A DNA stretch of 64,000 bases from Gracilaria gracilis (taxonomy: Eukaryota; Rhodophyta; Florideophyceae; Gracilariales; Gracilariaceae): assembly GCA_030374805.1 (NCBI GenBank), contig JARGSG010000027.1:620001-684000 (forward strand). Reading direction: 5' to 3'. Shown piece after piece: positions 11,611 to 24,495 of the stretch. How positions within the stretch are numbered: the first letter of the stretch is position 1; each line of letters starts with the position of its first letter. Made by a program: the position numbers and the translations under genes. Below the pieces are notes generated by a model. That model did not search any database and was not told the origin of the DNA. It saw only the letters and a program-made list of their open reading frames with translations.

Positions 11611-14539
11611 TATTGCTTGCTTCATGATTCGTATATGATTGTAGTGGAGCCCAAGAAACCTTCTATAACGCATGTTGCATTCTGTTGGGCACATAAATGT
11701 AACGAATGAACTAGTAATCTTGGTAAACTTTGAACATTAAAGCTTGATCTTGTTCCTTTCACTTCTTGTTCTGTCTTCATAAAATCAAGAATTCCACCCA
11801 CTATACAAACCATGTAGGGAGCAAAGTTGGGACGAGTATTGTACTCTGTAAACAACACAATCCGTATGCATCATCAGGATTCTCAGGAAAGTTTGTGTCT
11901 GCTGATATTGAGGATACTGTGCATTTCAGCAGTTCGGATAAAGAGCTTTTGCCAGTATTGAGCATAACCCCATCGCAATGTGTTCTCATCATGATATTAG
12001 CGTGATCCCAGCGTTTGAATGGGGTTACGTAGTCCTTGCAAGGTTTCGGAGGCGGGAGGGCTATGCGAGTCGGTGAGAACGGCTTGCTTTCGTGGCCATT
12101 TTTGGCCATTGTTGCCACTATGCTGCTCTCAGAAACTTTGTATGCTGTGAAACGGGAGCGGAAAAAATTAACCAGCTCCAAATCCGACTGGAGGATAGGG
12201 GGACGCGAAAACTAGCCCGCTCAAAATCTGATTCGAAGAAATGGGGACACGAAAACCATTGCCAAGAATTATGAATTGCTGTACAGCACGCCCATAGTGT
12301 TTCGCGGTGAGTCCAATACGGCAGAGGCAAGGGGAGCAGCACTCAAAGGCACCAGGGCGTGTGATCCTCTCACAGGAACAGCTCTTATTGTAAGCTGTCA
12401 TGAAGACAGCACTCGTTTCACAATAGACACGCATATAATTTCAGAAGTCTCCAAGCAAATTATGATGGACGTAACGAGGCAGTAAGCTCGGCGGTGCGCT
12501 CAAAACGTTCGATTTAAAAGGCATATTCGAACCGATGGTTTGCAAGAGCCTTCTGCTTGTTCGGCACGTTATCCAAAACCACGTGATAGGTTTATTATTG
12601 CCAAGCGAGTGCCATGATAGAGATGGTTTAGAAACGTGCTTTCACTCCGCCGCGGCGGCGGATCAGTATTTCGTCGGCGCACATATGAGGCAATGAGGGC
12701 GAAGGGCGCAGAGCCAGTCGAAGGTAGCTGTGGCTGTATAGGCGAACCTGTCTTAGAACTGCACAAATTTGAAGTGTGAGAAATGCATACAATGATGGGC
12801 CCACAACAGGTTTACCTGGGCACTAGACTCCATGCGAGACAAAGGTCAACCGCAAGAAGAGACGGGCACGATTAAAGTACTGTGGAGCAGCTTCTACAGC
12901 GTTTGAGCCTGTTGAGGCGTGCGCAGCAAGACGACCGAACAAACGCATTCCAGATGCGGCGGTGCACGCGCAACTAGTGTACTGAGTCGGAAAGGACCGC
13001 CATGAGGCGCGGGCGCGCAGGAGTAACGAGCGCCGACCGGATGTGGCGGGCGGGGAGGGGACGCCATGGTGGTGGCACCTGTGGCGCTTGTGGTGAGAGA
13101 CGCGGGGTACGGTCGGGGAAGGCGGCAGTGATGGGATGGAGAGAAAGAAGGACAACTGAGACAGGGAAATTGGGGAGCGGCGGGGGGAATGTGGCTCGCG
13201 CGCCAGACGAATACGGGGCGAGCGGCAAACCATCAGCTTCACGACGGACGTGCACGGCAGCTTTGTTATTGCATCAGTGCACAACGCAGCGATTGCGCCC
13301 GCTATGTTGGCTACTGTATTTTGTTCTTTGTATGGATAGAGTACGTTTGGTACGCGTTACGCGTAGCGCCCGCTGACGGGCTACGCGTGGCCACGTTACC
13401 GCACCAAATTCCGCCCACATTATACTACACAAGAAATCACATCGTGACGTGTGGCCGCAGCACATAACTTGGGCTACAACTGCACCGAAAAGGGTAGCTT
13501 TGGGACCTCGACCCCGGTGTCATTGCCAAGGCTGACCTGTAAAATTTGTGCGCCTCGTGCCCAATGAAGTCAATGTGTGCAAAGCGATTGATGACCTTGG
13601 TCACTTTCGTTACCAGCTTTCGCTGCACCGCGATCGTTATCGTCAACAACAGAGGCAGTTGTGCTACACGTTCTTGGCGAACCTGGATCATGACAGCCAG
13701 CGCATTTTTGACGCAAAGGAAAGCCTGTAAACGGACATGTCCAGTCTGAGACGCGTTTATATCAACTGACTTTGCTACTTGCTCACACAAAAAGTAACAA
13801 AATAGACGTAAAATACCCACCTCCAATGTTTCCTATCCACTCTTGAGTACATTGCACCAAAAAATCTATCCATTATTCCACTCGTTTTGCTCTCTACACG
13901 TTAGAGCGCGGTTACCAAAAATCTCGCCGGGATTGTCAGCGTCAATCTATCCCAGTTCGGGTAAGAATGGATGTTATTTCTTCAGTACACTTGCAGCACA
14001 CACTCTGCAAACACAAGAGATCGTACACCATACGGTTTCCATCCACAGCAAGATGCGACTCATTTGATAGAAACACGTCCACGCAACCGTTATCTCAAGC
14101 CCGCCCAATCATGGCCGCATGAAAATATATCACAGGCAAGCCAAGCCGTTGCCCCATCTCTACGCACGCCTACTCATACGCGGCGGCTAGCTGCATATCA
14201 GGCTGCAGGTGGTGAGCGCTTTGATTTGCTGAGCTGTATCAACTTGGCGTAGAGCGGCGTCTTCAGCCTCATCTGCTCCCTCCTCCACACCATCACTATC
14301 ACCGCAATATCGGAAGCGCCGTCAATTATACCAAGTTATACCATGACCAAGCTCCCTCCGTCTGCCGTCGACAGCCGCGTGCACGTGCTCAGCTACAATG
14401 CTCATTCCGTTCACGTGCGCCGAACACAATAACATGATGGGGCATTACGGATGGCGCGCGTGTAGCGCCACTCCACGCGCCCATTGGATGTATAAAATGG
14501 CACACACACACGTCACAGCCGCTTTAGCCGCCTCCCTAT
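11611..14539. other. No confident gene; contains a short tandem repeat and a GC-rich patch
   Basis: No ORF here shows a family signature. A GC-rich block (about 12950-13260) makes overlapping ORFs on both strands that look compositional. A short plus-strand ORF at 13548-13730 (NEVNVCKAIDDLGHF) is plausible but unplaced. Near 14470-14500 a CAAT-like CCATTGG is followed by TATAAAA on the plus strand, resembling a core promoter, but no gene follows on that strand. Confidence 0.35.
12175..12263. repeat. Imperfect 44-45 bp tandem duplication
   Basis: Two adjacent units share the layout CTC-AAATC-GA...GGGGACGCGAAAAC and CTC-AAAATCTGATT...GGGGACACGAAAAC, about 75-80 percent alike by eye. No gene is associated. 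Confidence 0.5.
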
Positions 14540-17083
14540 CTACCGCTTGGCACTGCTGCCCGTCATGTGCGACGCAGTCGCAGTGAGCAGCGATGAGCCG
14601 TACGACTGCCGTTCATCTTGCAGAAATATAATCGATTTCGTTTCCTCGCGTACCCGGAACTGAATTGGCATCTCCGTGTTCCCGTCTACCGTCCCGTCCG
14701 AACTCCTGCTCGGCATCCCGTTTTCAGCTGCCTCAGCTTCATGATCCGCTTCGCCCATGTTCCACTCCACTCGCCTCCGGCAAACAGTCAGTGTGTATGC
14801 AGCCATCCGAATCGCCACAGAAGCACCACGATCAACACCATCCCGGAACCGACTTTTCCCACTAACGGCAGCTAGATCGCCAGCGGTGACGCTCTGCCTT
14901 TCCCGTTGATCGTGCTTCCCCTCAATCGGATGGACCTCGATAGTCTTGTTCCGTTCACTTGCAATCGCAGTCGAACAGGCACTCCACCCTCCACCAAGGC
15001 GCTCACTCTGTTTAATTTCCGCGTCAAATTCGAATTCGTTTGCCGCCATCTTCTCACCGCCTTGCCCCCTAGCTGACACTGAGTCATATTCGAATTCCTT
15101 GCTCCTCGTTCCGCCGTAAGTGCAGCTCAACCGCTGAGTTTCGAGTAGCGAGAACGTCTCTGAACCATTTGGCGTCGCGTACACGGACACAAACGTACCA
15201 AAGCCTCCAAAATCTCTATGGCGTATCAGCACCACACTGGTTGTTCCTCGCTATTCCACCTGCTGAAACACATTCTTTCAATCTGCGGTCCATCCAACGT
15301 GCCTGCTTCGAACCGCATCTCCAGGACGTTGTGTTGTTCAACCGACGAAAGCGCATGAACGCTCCCGTCGTCCTCTCGTCTTTTCAAATCTGAATCCTGC
15401 GCGCACGCTTGTACCGTTGCCGGCTCCAGTGTCAGTCGTTTGATTTGACCTGGGAAGCAGCTCACGCCGATTTGGTAGTCATCAAACGCCTCCACGCTAT
15501 CGCGCTCGTGGCCTTGGCTTACGCTTACCATACCGCTCATATCGACTCTTTCACTTTCCACAACCACAGATGCGCGCCCCACGGGGAGCAACAGCGAAAT
15601 GGAACGTGCTGTCGACTTCCCAGTTCTCTCAGCTATGTCGTTCACTTTCTCACTGCCTTCACCACTAGAGCAAACACGTCGTTGAGCTATATCGTACACT
15701 GTTCCAGTGGCGACGCCGTAGAAGTCTCCTAGAGCCTGTCGAAGATGGAATCCTGGAGAACTAGACGACACACTCTGTGTCACAGCCATATCTATGATAC
15801 CCAGTGTGCTACCAACATTTCTTGTGTCCAATGCCTCCAAACTCAACAGACTTGCATATACCCTCACGTATTGTGTGCACTGTAGCGCATTGACGGTGGG
15901 CCCAGAAACTAGAGTTACCCGCTTCAGTTATGTCGTTACCAGATCAACAGCGGGCATGTCTAAATAAATATTAGCACTTTGAATTGCCAATAGAGAATCC
16001 ACGAATCCTGAATCATCTCGATGTAGAAGCGTGGCGTTTAGGATCTCAACAGCACTTTTGTCCAGTGTTTGTACATCGTGTTCACCGCTATCTGTCACAG
16101 TTATGGTGGAGTTGGACGTTTGAGAACCCAGGAGGTACGATTCGCTTGGGTCATACATCTCCGCAACAGTTTTTGTATTGTCCGACGCGAGACACAGTGA
16201 AGTACACCGCAGGCCTACCCGTGCAGCCATTGAGGCATTAAGAAAGTTCGAAAGTACCCTTCTCTCTGCCTTCGGCAAGTACGGCATCCTCGCCCGTGGT
16301 TAACGACTTCTCTGGGCGAAGGAGAACGCTTGCAGATTCTCGGAAGATGGTAAAGAGTATGCAGCCGCATGTAAAACAGTTTTATTCGTCGTTCCATTCG
16401 TAGTCGGAAGATCAACAACAAGCGTCAGACATTGTTGCACGTTAAACCGCCAGGTTGTTCCCATACCCAGACCTGCTGTTTCGTGTACTGCTCCATGCAG
16501 AGTATATCGCCCAGCCGTAAGTGAAGATGCAGAGACAGCGAAGAATCGTCCGAAAGGTGTCTCCTTTGTCCATTATCCATCGTACGAAATTACCAAACCA
16601 TCTATTGCGTTGGAGAGAATTTCGGTTTCCTTCCCCTGGCGGAAGAGCTTGAAATCCAGCACTCCCGATACTGCTTGGTTCCAATATACAATGATGGACT
16701 CGAAGCTGGGCTGTTCGTTTCCAACCGGATTTTGTAGAGTCTTTGACGCCGACCGAAGCGCTGCATCAGATGGAAACGAAAGCCTGTCCTGTTTTGTAGC
16801 AACATTCAATGTGAGATTGAGCCGTTGAACAACTGAAGCCTCGTTCCATACGAGCACAGTGTACTCCTCGCGTAGAATCATGTGGATGCAATGAATAACT
16901 TGGCATTGTTATTGCAAAACGGTGCGAATGGCGTAGCTTCTGATACACCTCGGGCGGCGCGTTTGTACCAGCTTCCACTTCGACAGTGGAAATCTCAAAA
17001 GTGGATGTCTGAGAACTATCGGTTGCTAACCACGGCGAAAGCAGCTGTGATGTGCATACCGATTTAATCTCATCCAGAATCAT
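14540..17083 (-). pseudogene. Broken gene for a large beta-rich, possibly REJ-like extracellular protein
   Basis: A single minus-strand phase runs from 16881 to 15226, broken only by stops at 16573, 16300-16302 and 15928. A 5' piece (17083-16766) and a 3' piece (15235-14540) continue in other phases. The translation is rich in short beta-like segments and Thr/Ser/Asn: GRFFAVSASSLTAGRYTLHG, TWRFNVQQ, YLLGSQTSNSTITVTDSG, GIIDMAVTQSV, GFGTFVSVYATPNGS. The pattern of a beta strand, then SLTAGRYTL, then a proline-rich linker recalls REJ domains of polycystin-like surface proteins, but the match is by eye only. No signal peptide or membrane span could be assigned with the ends broken. Unlike its neighbours it has no transposase motif, so it may be a decayed host gene. 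Alternative: cargo of an unknown element. Confidence 0.35.
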
Positions 17084-17927
17084 TCTTCAATACCATTGAA
17101 ATGTGAATCGCGATGTTTTACATTCAAGCTGTCTTATTGCTTCGAAGACACATCAAATTGGAGTGCTATAATTTATTCAATGCAGACAAGCAAGTTTGTC
17201 CGGATTTGTTTTACACCCAAAACTGGATCAAACGGTTACATGTTGCTTGGCTTGGCCATAAACCCAACCCTTTGACAGTACGTTGAGGATATTTTCTCAC
17301 CGAATTTTTGGGGTGAAGTCCGGTGAGGTCGTCCCCAACTCACCGCATTCTCGTCCCACAGTCCCACTCTCTGGTGATCCGCACCGTGCCCCGGTGAGCT
17401 CACGGAACACACTAGTAGTGAGGACGAATTCCAACACTTTGTCTAAGGACTTCTACAACATGTTAACCGCTCTTTGCCTGATACCCGCAATGAAATCCAG
17501 ACTTGTATCACGCCCACACAGGCTTCTCTCACATCTAGCGCAGAAGTCTATAAGGAAGGACATCACGCATAAAGGAGGCATAAATTTCTGCTACAAACTT
17601 TATTAAATATCATGAAGCGCACAGAATCTTCCAGCAGCATTTATGCCGCCTGCAAACGGCACATCATGATACCTCGGGTATTCAGACGTCTCAAACTTTC
17701 CATTTAGTACCACTAATTTATTCAACAAGTGAATAACACACCATGATTATTTGTTAGCTGCTACGCATTCGAAGTTGCTCTAGTTCCCCTTCAGGTGTGC
17801 TTGCCCGAACTAACAATTTGTCTGTATGCCCTCGGATTCAGCACTTTGAACATATAGCTTGTCTACAAGCAGAACGACGTAGCCGTTGGCGCGACCCACC
17901 TTTCTTGCGGAACTCCTTTCAATTCTT
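17084..17927. other. Non-coding spacer with a 20 bp imperfect inverted repeat
   Basis: No supported gene. An inverted repeat pairs 17573-17592 (AGGAGGCATAAATTTCTGCT) with about 17634-17652 (AGCAGCATTTATGCCGCCT), which could fold into a stem with a 40-base loop. Its meaning is unknown. Confidence 0.4.
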
Positions 17928-20190
17928 CTATACACTTTGACTGTAAGAACAAAGTGAACCATACGAACCTTTTCCCTTGACTTTCTTGTGTTCTACGTTC
18001 TGCGCCAAACGCCTTTCTCTGTCATTTGGCTTGTTGTACTTGCCGACAAGGTCCCTCCTAAAGAGCGCCGTGATGGCCAAATTTCGTAATGTGCTTTCTT
18101 CCTCACGCAGAGTGCAGTTCCAGATCTGGCAGGTTCTGTTGCCGGAGCTCTCGTTTTGCAAAAGTGTCCTGTTCTCTGTTTCCAACTACCGTGCATAATT
18201 GGCGAAGGATGCTGAACGAAAAACACTGTGACGGAGTTCACGATAGCCCCTTTCGTTCTTGAGATCGTTGCAAGAGTCTGGAAATGCGCCACTGTTTTTT
18301 GCCAGTGAAAGACGGTGGACGACGGCGGCACTATGAACCTGTGCACAAAGGACTCTTCCGATTACACTGACGATTGGGTTTTCAAAAGAATTTGTAAAGC
18401 AAAGCGAAGTTAGTGCTCGACTGAACTCGTCAACTCTCCCTTCAAAATGGTTCCAGTAACCAAGAACAGTGGGGCATATCATTCTAGCAGGCGGTAGCGT
18501 TCCCTTCTGAGATAAAAGTGTTCTGTAGGCACGACTTAGACTGTAGTACGTAGCATACGAATGAAAATCGGTAGCATGCGATAATTGCAAGAGATTGACG
18601 TACTTCTTCGGAATATGATGCGCTCCTTTTCCAACCCATTTGAATACTGCTATCCTCAGTGAAGACAGTGTGTAACTGTATTGCGAGAGTATCAAACCAT
18701 CAAATTATATAAGGGCGATGTATATAATTTCAGCTACACCGCAGTTACTTCCTTTTGCAACAACGAAGCACACGAAGTTTGTTTTCAAACACATAGAGTA
18801 GTGTAGACACTGCAAGCGATAATCAGATGATGGTACCAGCTCTTGAAACTTTTTAAATGCATCCTCACTTCTACCCACACCAGAAAGATATGAAAACGAA
18901 CCAAATGCACTTTGGGTGCCTATTGCGGCGTCCACTGTTCGCAAGGCTGTCATTGTCTTGATTTCAACGGAGCAAACATATTGTTTCTCCGCCTGATCCG
19001 TGAGAGCCATAAGTGCATCAGGGCTGTCTGAGACCATCGCCTCTGATCTGGAGGATATTAATCCAATAGTTCTATTGTACTCCACTGTGGAGTTAATCGT
19101 TTCATTTCTTCCGTTACTGGGGGGCCACTTTGCGCCGCAGTGGTTGTTGAAAAACTTCGGCAACGCCTTTAGCACTTTTCCTTCATGAAAGGAACCCTCC
19201 CTCATACCGGGAGTACTTACTAATGGCTTCATAACCCACGAGGCCAAGAACCGCTTGCACAGCTTTTCAAGCAGCTTTCTCTTTTCGGCTACAATCTACT
19301 GTTCTGTAGGAACCTGTACAGTATCATAATTTTCCAAAGCGATTGCTACGAACACTTGCTTGCAACTCCTGGATTTTCTCGGCAATTTGCGCTTTTCTTA
19401 GAACCGTGGAGAGTGGGCGACCAATGCGGTTCATTGCCACCATTAACTCTGCCTTTCTCTTTGCATTGAGAACAGCCACTCACGTAGAAAGCAAAAATGT
19501 TTTCGCTTCTTCAAAATCCGAATGCGTCGGAGCGGAGGAAAGCGAAACGCTTAGAGGTTCACACAAAGCCTGCATTCGTATCGCTAAGCACGTACAAGCC
19601 TAATCTACAGAGTGGGGAAACTGAATTCCTCCGTAGCCTTTGTTCTAGCTGCGCATAATATCCGCCAAAGCACGAATATTGACTTCGAACTCCTCTGATA
19701 ATGCTCGAATAAAACTGTTTGTAGTTTGCGACGTGAACTGGAAAGCCCGAACCTGGAACCAACCAGGATCCTCGGACTGAAGAAGTGTAACTTCTTCTAC
19801 TGCCGAAAGAATTTGAGCAACCTTAAAGTGACATGAAGAGAGCCCACTGATAACATTACAGCCGTGCTGTTCCCTTTCGTACAGCCTGTGAAACTCTTCA
19901 CGATCTTTACGGCTCTGTATATGTTTGTACCCAGGTTTGGGAACAAGAGTAAATTTAGAGGCCTTAAAAAATCGTCATTGTTGTGGTACACAGACGCAAC
20001 CCTACCAGTATAACTTTCGCAGTTAACAATAGCTTCAATTGGTCGACCAGATTCCGTATTCGGCTTACGACGTGCAGAATAAACAGCGCGGCACCCCTTT
20101 TCAATGACTTCAACATCTTTGTTGCGTTTACGTATTGGGCCGTCACCGTAGACAAACGGAGAGTCATGTCGAAAAAATACCGATAAGGTG
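17928..20190 (-). pseudogene. SWIM-like plus YqaJ-like (PD-(D/E)XK) nuclease gene, broken
   Basis: The best part is a minus-strand phase 19345-18705 that reads LASWVMKPLVSTPGMREGSF, HEGKVLKALPKFF, then SPDALMALTDQ and SVEIKTMTALRT, then a conserved RLQCLHYSMCL helix followed by FVCFVVAKG. GMREG, SPDA, EIKT and the R-QCLHY helix are the order seen in YqaJ/lambda-exonuclease-like nucleases (catalytic Asp in SPD, Glu and Lys in EIK). It continues after one TAA (18705-18707) into 18695-18186 with LPPARMICPTVLGYWNHFEG-type sequence. Upstream, 20170-19797 has EVIEKGCRAVYSARRKPN and a degraded Cys/His stretch (GCTKGNS, SLHVTLRLL) that could be a SWIM finger. Another stop is at 19296-19298. The family is known from phages and from uncharacterised eukaryotic genes; a mobile-element origin is likely here but unproven. 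Confidence 0.55.
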
Positions 20191-20554
20191 TCGGGTCTGC
20201 CTGGTGGAGGGAGCGCGCGAGGGCTCAACCTGCAGGGGAAAACACACAACCAATATGGTAGTAGAGCACCTGAAACCCGCCGGGGCAAACGGCGGGGCAA
20301 CTAGTCTAGACCATGTAGGTGTACGGTAGTAGACGCCGACTCGCGGTAAAATCTGAATAGTAATAGAGTAGCAAGTGACCAAGATGGTATGGTATAGTTA
20401 CTGCCCTAGTGGTGCCTGACTTTAAAATACCCGAGGGAGAAGGCGAGGTGCACCACAATGTGTACAAGGTGCACCGACGCCGATCTCCCATGCGGCCATG
20501 ACGTCATCGGCTGCACCAATGGCCTACTTTCATGGGCCAGCAATGCTACGCTAA

Positions 20555-20600
20555 ACTAAATTAGAAAATAGAGAATAGAAAATAGAAGATAGAAAATAAC
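20555..20600. repeat. AT-rich tandem repeat (AGAAAATAG/AGAATAG units)
   Basis: A run of about 46 bases consists of alternating units such as AGAAAATAG, AGAATAG and AAGATAG. It is a short minisatellite-like tract with no associated gene. Confidence 0.7.
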
Positions 20601-20604
20601 AATT

Positions 20605-21805
20605 GGGTACAGTGCAGCCAGCAAGGCGCACAAGTAGACCCACGTGGCACCAACCCATTGAGGTCACATTGTACTACAGATCCCCAACCTATCCTGAGCC
20701 ACGCCCTCGTGGATCCTAGATCCTCTCACCAAGTTGGTTGCATCGTCGTACCAATTTGGTTACCGTCGTGGCCCTCGTGCCATCACGCGCCGTGCGTCGC
20801 GCTCGCTTTGCGACATGGAACGGACCTGTTCACCATCTGGGCCACCACCAACAGCGGCTTCCTTTTTCCCATTTGTGAATTTGGGCACGACGCGCGCTCG
20901 TTATGTACCTGCGGGGTTGGGTCACCCGCATGTGGTTGCGTACCTCTTTACGGACCAAGGTCTTTGATCGCCTCCCCTGCGTCGGTACAACCATTGAGAT
21001 AAACGACGCGACTTTGCGCTTCTTTAGAGGCTGTGCCGTGAAGGATTTTGGCGCCTCCTTGGTTGCGGCTGATCTCGCTGTTCCTTTGAGATTTCGTCTC
21101 CGTCCCTTCGAGGTTGTTTCACCATTTCTTTTCCGGGTTATCTCCGTACCCCCTTGCGGTCTTTTCGTTCTGGCTCGCGCCGCCGTGGCTCTTCGCCTGA
21201 CCGACAAGGTTAATCCCTTTTATAAGGACCCCCGATCTTTACTTTAACCACGCGGGTAGCCCTGGTACCAGCGTACGGCCTCGCACCCGTAGCGCTACAC
21301 GTCTCTTGTTGGTTCTTCATATTGGTCACTCGAAAGAAATCACCCAAAGGGGCGACGTGACTCCGGCAACCAATGACGATACCTTACTGGTTGAACCAGC
21401 ATAGAGCCCCGAACGGGTGGAGGTTTTGGGCATCAGCTCTGGCGTTTCACCCATTGTGGATAAAAAGCCCATTCGGTTCACACTTGCGGTTGAGTGCCCG
21501 GCGTCTCAACCACTCCCTCGCGGTAATCATCAAGACATGTCGGGCGCCGGTCCGTTGCGCGGTCATGGCAGTGGCATCATCAAGTCTAGTTCGCGCGGTG
21601 CTGCATTGTACCACAATCGTATCCAAACAGGTTTTCAGAGCCAGCCGGTTCAGTCTTCTTCACATTGAAATCAAGGGATTCACGAAGGAATCGAAGACCC
21701 GTATGGTCCGGAGCCCGAGATTCTTCGTGGGATTTTCTGTTATGGTTTGGAGGCATTCACCACGGCCGATTGGAACGTTTCCAAATATGGTACCTTCGGG
21801 ATCCA
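20605..21805. other. Probable 3' terminal region of chromovirus C
   Basis: This stretch lies downstream of the chromodomain of the minus-strand element C, where the 3' untranslated region and LTR should be. It holds only overlapping Arg/Lys- or Cys-rich ORFs on both strands that look compositional. I found no second copy of the sequence in the window, so LTR boundaries cannot be drawn. Confidence 0.35.
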
Positions 21806-21931
21806 TCAGAAAATGGTTTCGAAAGCGCGTTCGGCGGTATCACCGTCGGCGCCCCAGCCATACCAATGTACGGTGTACTTCAGACCATCTGAAGTACGGC
21901 GGTGACCTACCAAGCGTTCTACCGGGAACTC
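21806..21931 (-). pseudogene. Chromodomain of element C
   Basis: A minus-strand reading begins EFPVERLVGHRRTSDGLKYT and continues VHWYGWGADGDTAERAFETI before TGA at 21806-21808. It matches the chromodomain pattern (aromatic-x-V-E-x-hydrophobic, then xYxVxWYGW-G, then xDT-xE-x-x-x-x-I). The usual TWEP core is changed to TAER. It follows integrase as expected for a chromovirus; in such elements the domain guides integration to histone-marked chromatin. Confidence 0.7.
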
Positions 21932-21940
21932 ATTAGAAAC

Positions 21941-24495
21941 CTAAGACGGTATTCCGTCACCACTTTGGTTTAGATTATCATCAGTACCACTAGGGGACGG
22001 TGCTTCCTGTGACGGAGCAATTATAATCCCCTTGATTGGTACGTAGTCCAGGTCGTCACCCTGTGCGTCATCATTAACCTCAATGGGTATTTCGTCTTCC
22101 CGGGGCTGAATTCTCAGGACAACCACTAGTGGATCACGCGCGGATTCTCCGCGCTCCTCTCTGGTTTGAACCGTTCAAGGTGCGACCGAATCACGGTATT
22201 CTCTTTACCATCTTGGCTTACCGTCACCGTGTGCTCGGTCGCTCGAACTACCTTGAAAGGTCCCGATGATTTCGGGAGAAGCTTGTAATTGATATCCCTT
22301 TCAATAGCTTCATCATCGGCTTCATCACCAGATCGTGGTTTAGTTCCCTTCGGAGGGTGATCAATAAAAACAAATTGACCCGGCGTAGCCGATACCACTT
22401 GGGTGACCTTTCGGTCGTAGTCGTCCTTGTACCGATTCTGCGAGGCTGTGAGATTTCTCTGAGCATGCTTGAGAGCACCTCTCAACCTCTAAAGGGTATT
22501 CCGTTTAACCTGTGCCGTTTTGAGCGAGAGGGTGGCTTCTCTTTCTAATGGGTCTCCTTCATCAACAATACCTGGTGGGTGTCTTAAAAGTATCAGGTCG
22601 AACGGCATAGTCTGCGTCGCCCGATGACCCTGAAGGTTATACGCATACGTCGAGGGCTGAACGAGCTCATCCCAACCAGTTTGGTGTTTCTCTGTGTAGT
22701 GATGCAATCTAGATACCAATGTTCGGGTAAAGCGCTCCACTTGCCCATTCGTTTGTGGATGATAGGCAGTGAAGAATTAGTGCCCAATACCAAGTAGGTT
22801 ACATACAGCTTCAAAAAACTTCGAAACAAGATTCGAGCCATTGTCTGTAAGTAGATAAAGCGGTGCACCATACGGGCAGATCCAATTGTTCAAGAACGCG
22901 ACCGCGAGGGTGGTTGACTTCGTATCTTTCAAAGGTATGGATCTGTTGAGCTTCGAAAACCTGTCCGTAATCACAATGATGTACTAATAACCCAGTGGTC
23001 TTCGGCAATGGCCCTAAAAGTTCGATTGCTACGAATTCAAGAGGACCCACTGTGGGAAACAAATTCAGGTATTTCCGATGTTTGCGGAGACCTCCCTGGG
23101 TGCGTGCGCATGACTCGCATTGACCTAAAAAGGTATACAAATCATGATCCATATGGGCCCAGTAGTACCCTTGTCTCAAGGTGTAGTACATTCTCGTACA
23201 TCCAGGGTGTCTTGATAGACTCGGGTAGTGCAAAAGGTACAGCACCCGTGGGCGCAGCACCTTGGGCACTACCTTCTGAAGAAATCCATCATTTGGAGCT
23301 CGCCTTCGAAGGAAACCGTTTAGGTCGAAATCGAAGTTTGAGTCCTCCAGACCAACTTGGTCCATGAGAGAACGACAGTAAACGTCGTTTGCCTGTTCTA
23401 TCAGGAATTACTCGCAATTAATAGTCATGACGTCGGTTTCTTCAAGGGCGAGTATCGCTCGAGCGATGGCTCCATTGAACCATTTATTCTCTTTAGGTAG
23501 AGTCCAGTAACCTTCTAAGGTATCATTATAACCACCAGGGTTTGTAGAGATGAGAAAGCATGGAATATAATCTTCTACCGGTTCGGTATCCAGACCATCT
23601 GAGGTAATAAGAGACATCGCGTCTGCGACATTGTGCTTTAAACCTGGACGGTACTGCACGTCTTACTCGAACTCTGACGACCTCAACCGCCATCGGGAAG
23701 GTCTGTCCGATGCGTCGGCGAGACCGAGTATCCATCGCAGGGCGTCATGGTCGGTTCGAAGCGTAAACCATTCACCATATAGGTAGGGGCGGAGCATCAA
23801 CATGCTCCAGACCACAGCTAGACACTTCTTTTCGGTTGTTGTGTCATTCTTTTCTGCAGGGTGCAGAGCACGGCTCCAGTACCTTATAGGTAGTTTGTCT
23901 CCGTTTTCTTGCTCCTGCATAAGACAACCACCAATTTGGGCGTTCGAAGCATCGGTATCCAATGTGTATCGTAAACCAGCTTTGGGTAGTGCCAAGAAGG
24001 GAGGTGTCAAGAGCGCATATTTCAGCGCCGCGAACGCATCTATCTCCTCATTGGTAAGACATTCAAACCTTGTAGGTGGGTCTTTCAGCAGCTTCCTGTT
24101 GAGGGGAGCCACTATTTTGGCAAATCCCTTGATAAACAGGCGGTACACATTGCACAAACCTATAAAGAATTGGATTTTCGTTTGAGACGTGGGTGGCTTC
24201 GCCTCCTCCACGGCCTAGATATTCCGTGGCGTCACTTCTAACCTTCCAGGGCTGATGATATGACCAAGGTAATCTACCTCTTTGGTGAAGAATTCGCACT
24301 TGCGGAGCTTCAGCTTTACTCCAGCTTCCCTCAAAAGGTTTAGAACTTCCCTAACATGGTGGAAGTGTTTCTCTACCTTTCGGGAATATATGATTACATC
24401 ATCGATGTTCACCAGAGCGGTTCTCCACTTCACCTTCGAAAGTATTATATCTAACGCCCTCTGAAAGGTAGCGTCTGTGTTCTGCAAAAGCTAGT
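21941..24495 (-). pseudogene. Ty3/gypsy (chromovirus) pol C: RT end, RNase H, integrase
   Basis: Minus-strand pieces in order: RT C-terminus (24487-24215: NTDATFQRALDIILSK, NIDDVIIYS, KLRKCEFF, YLGHIISPGRLEV); RNase H (24211-23408: YTLDTDASNAQIGG, LPIRYWSRALHP, EKKCLAVVWS, LRTDHDALRWIL); integrase (23365-22489: HHCC motif, FVAIELLGPLPKT, LLTDNGSNLVSKFF, HPQTNGQVERFTRT); C-terminal beta domain (22485-22126: GQFVFIDHPPKG, GPFKVVRATEH). Catalytic damage is visible: the RT box YxDD is NIDD, RNase H has EKKC where EKEC is expected, and the first integrase Asp is Glu. There are several stops and at least one frameshift in integrase near 23010. The 5' part of the element is missing beyond 24495. Confidence 0.92.

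Noticed and set aside
14470..14500. CAAT and TATA boxes as a plus-strand promoter
   Set aside because: No supported plus-strand gene follows; the coding trace here runs on the minus strand.
20830..21247. Overlapping ORFs on both strands downstream of element C
   Set aside because: Arg/Lys-rich on one strand and Val/Phe/Arg-rich on the other with no motif; position fits a non-coding 3' region or LTR.
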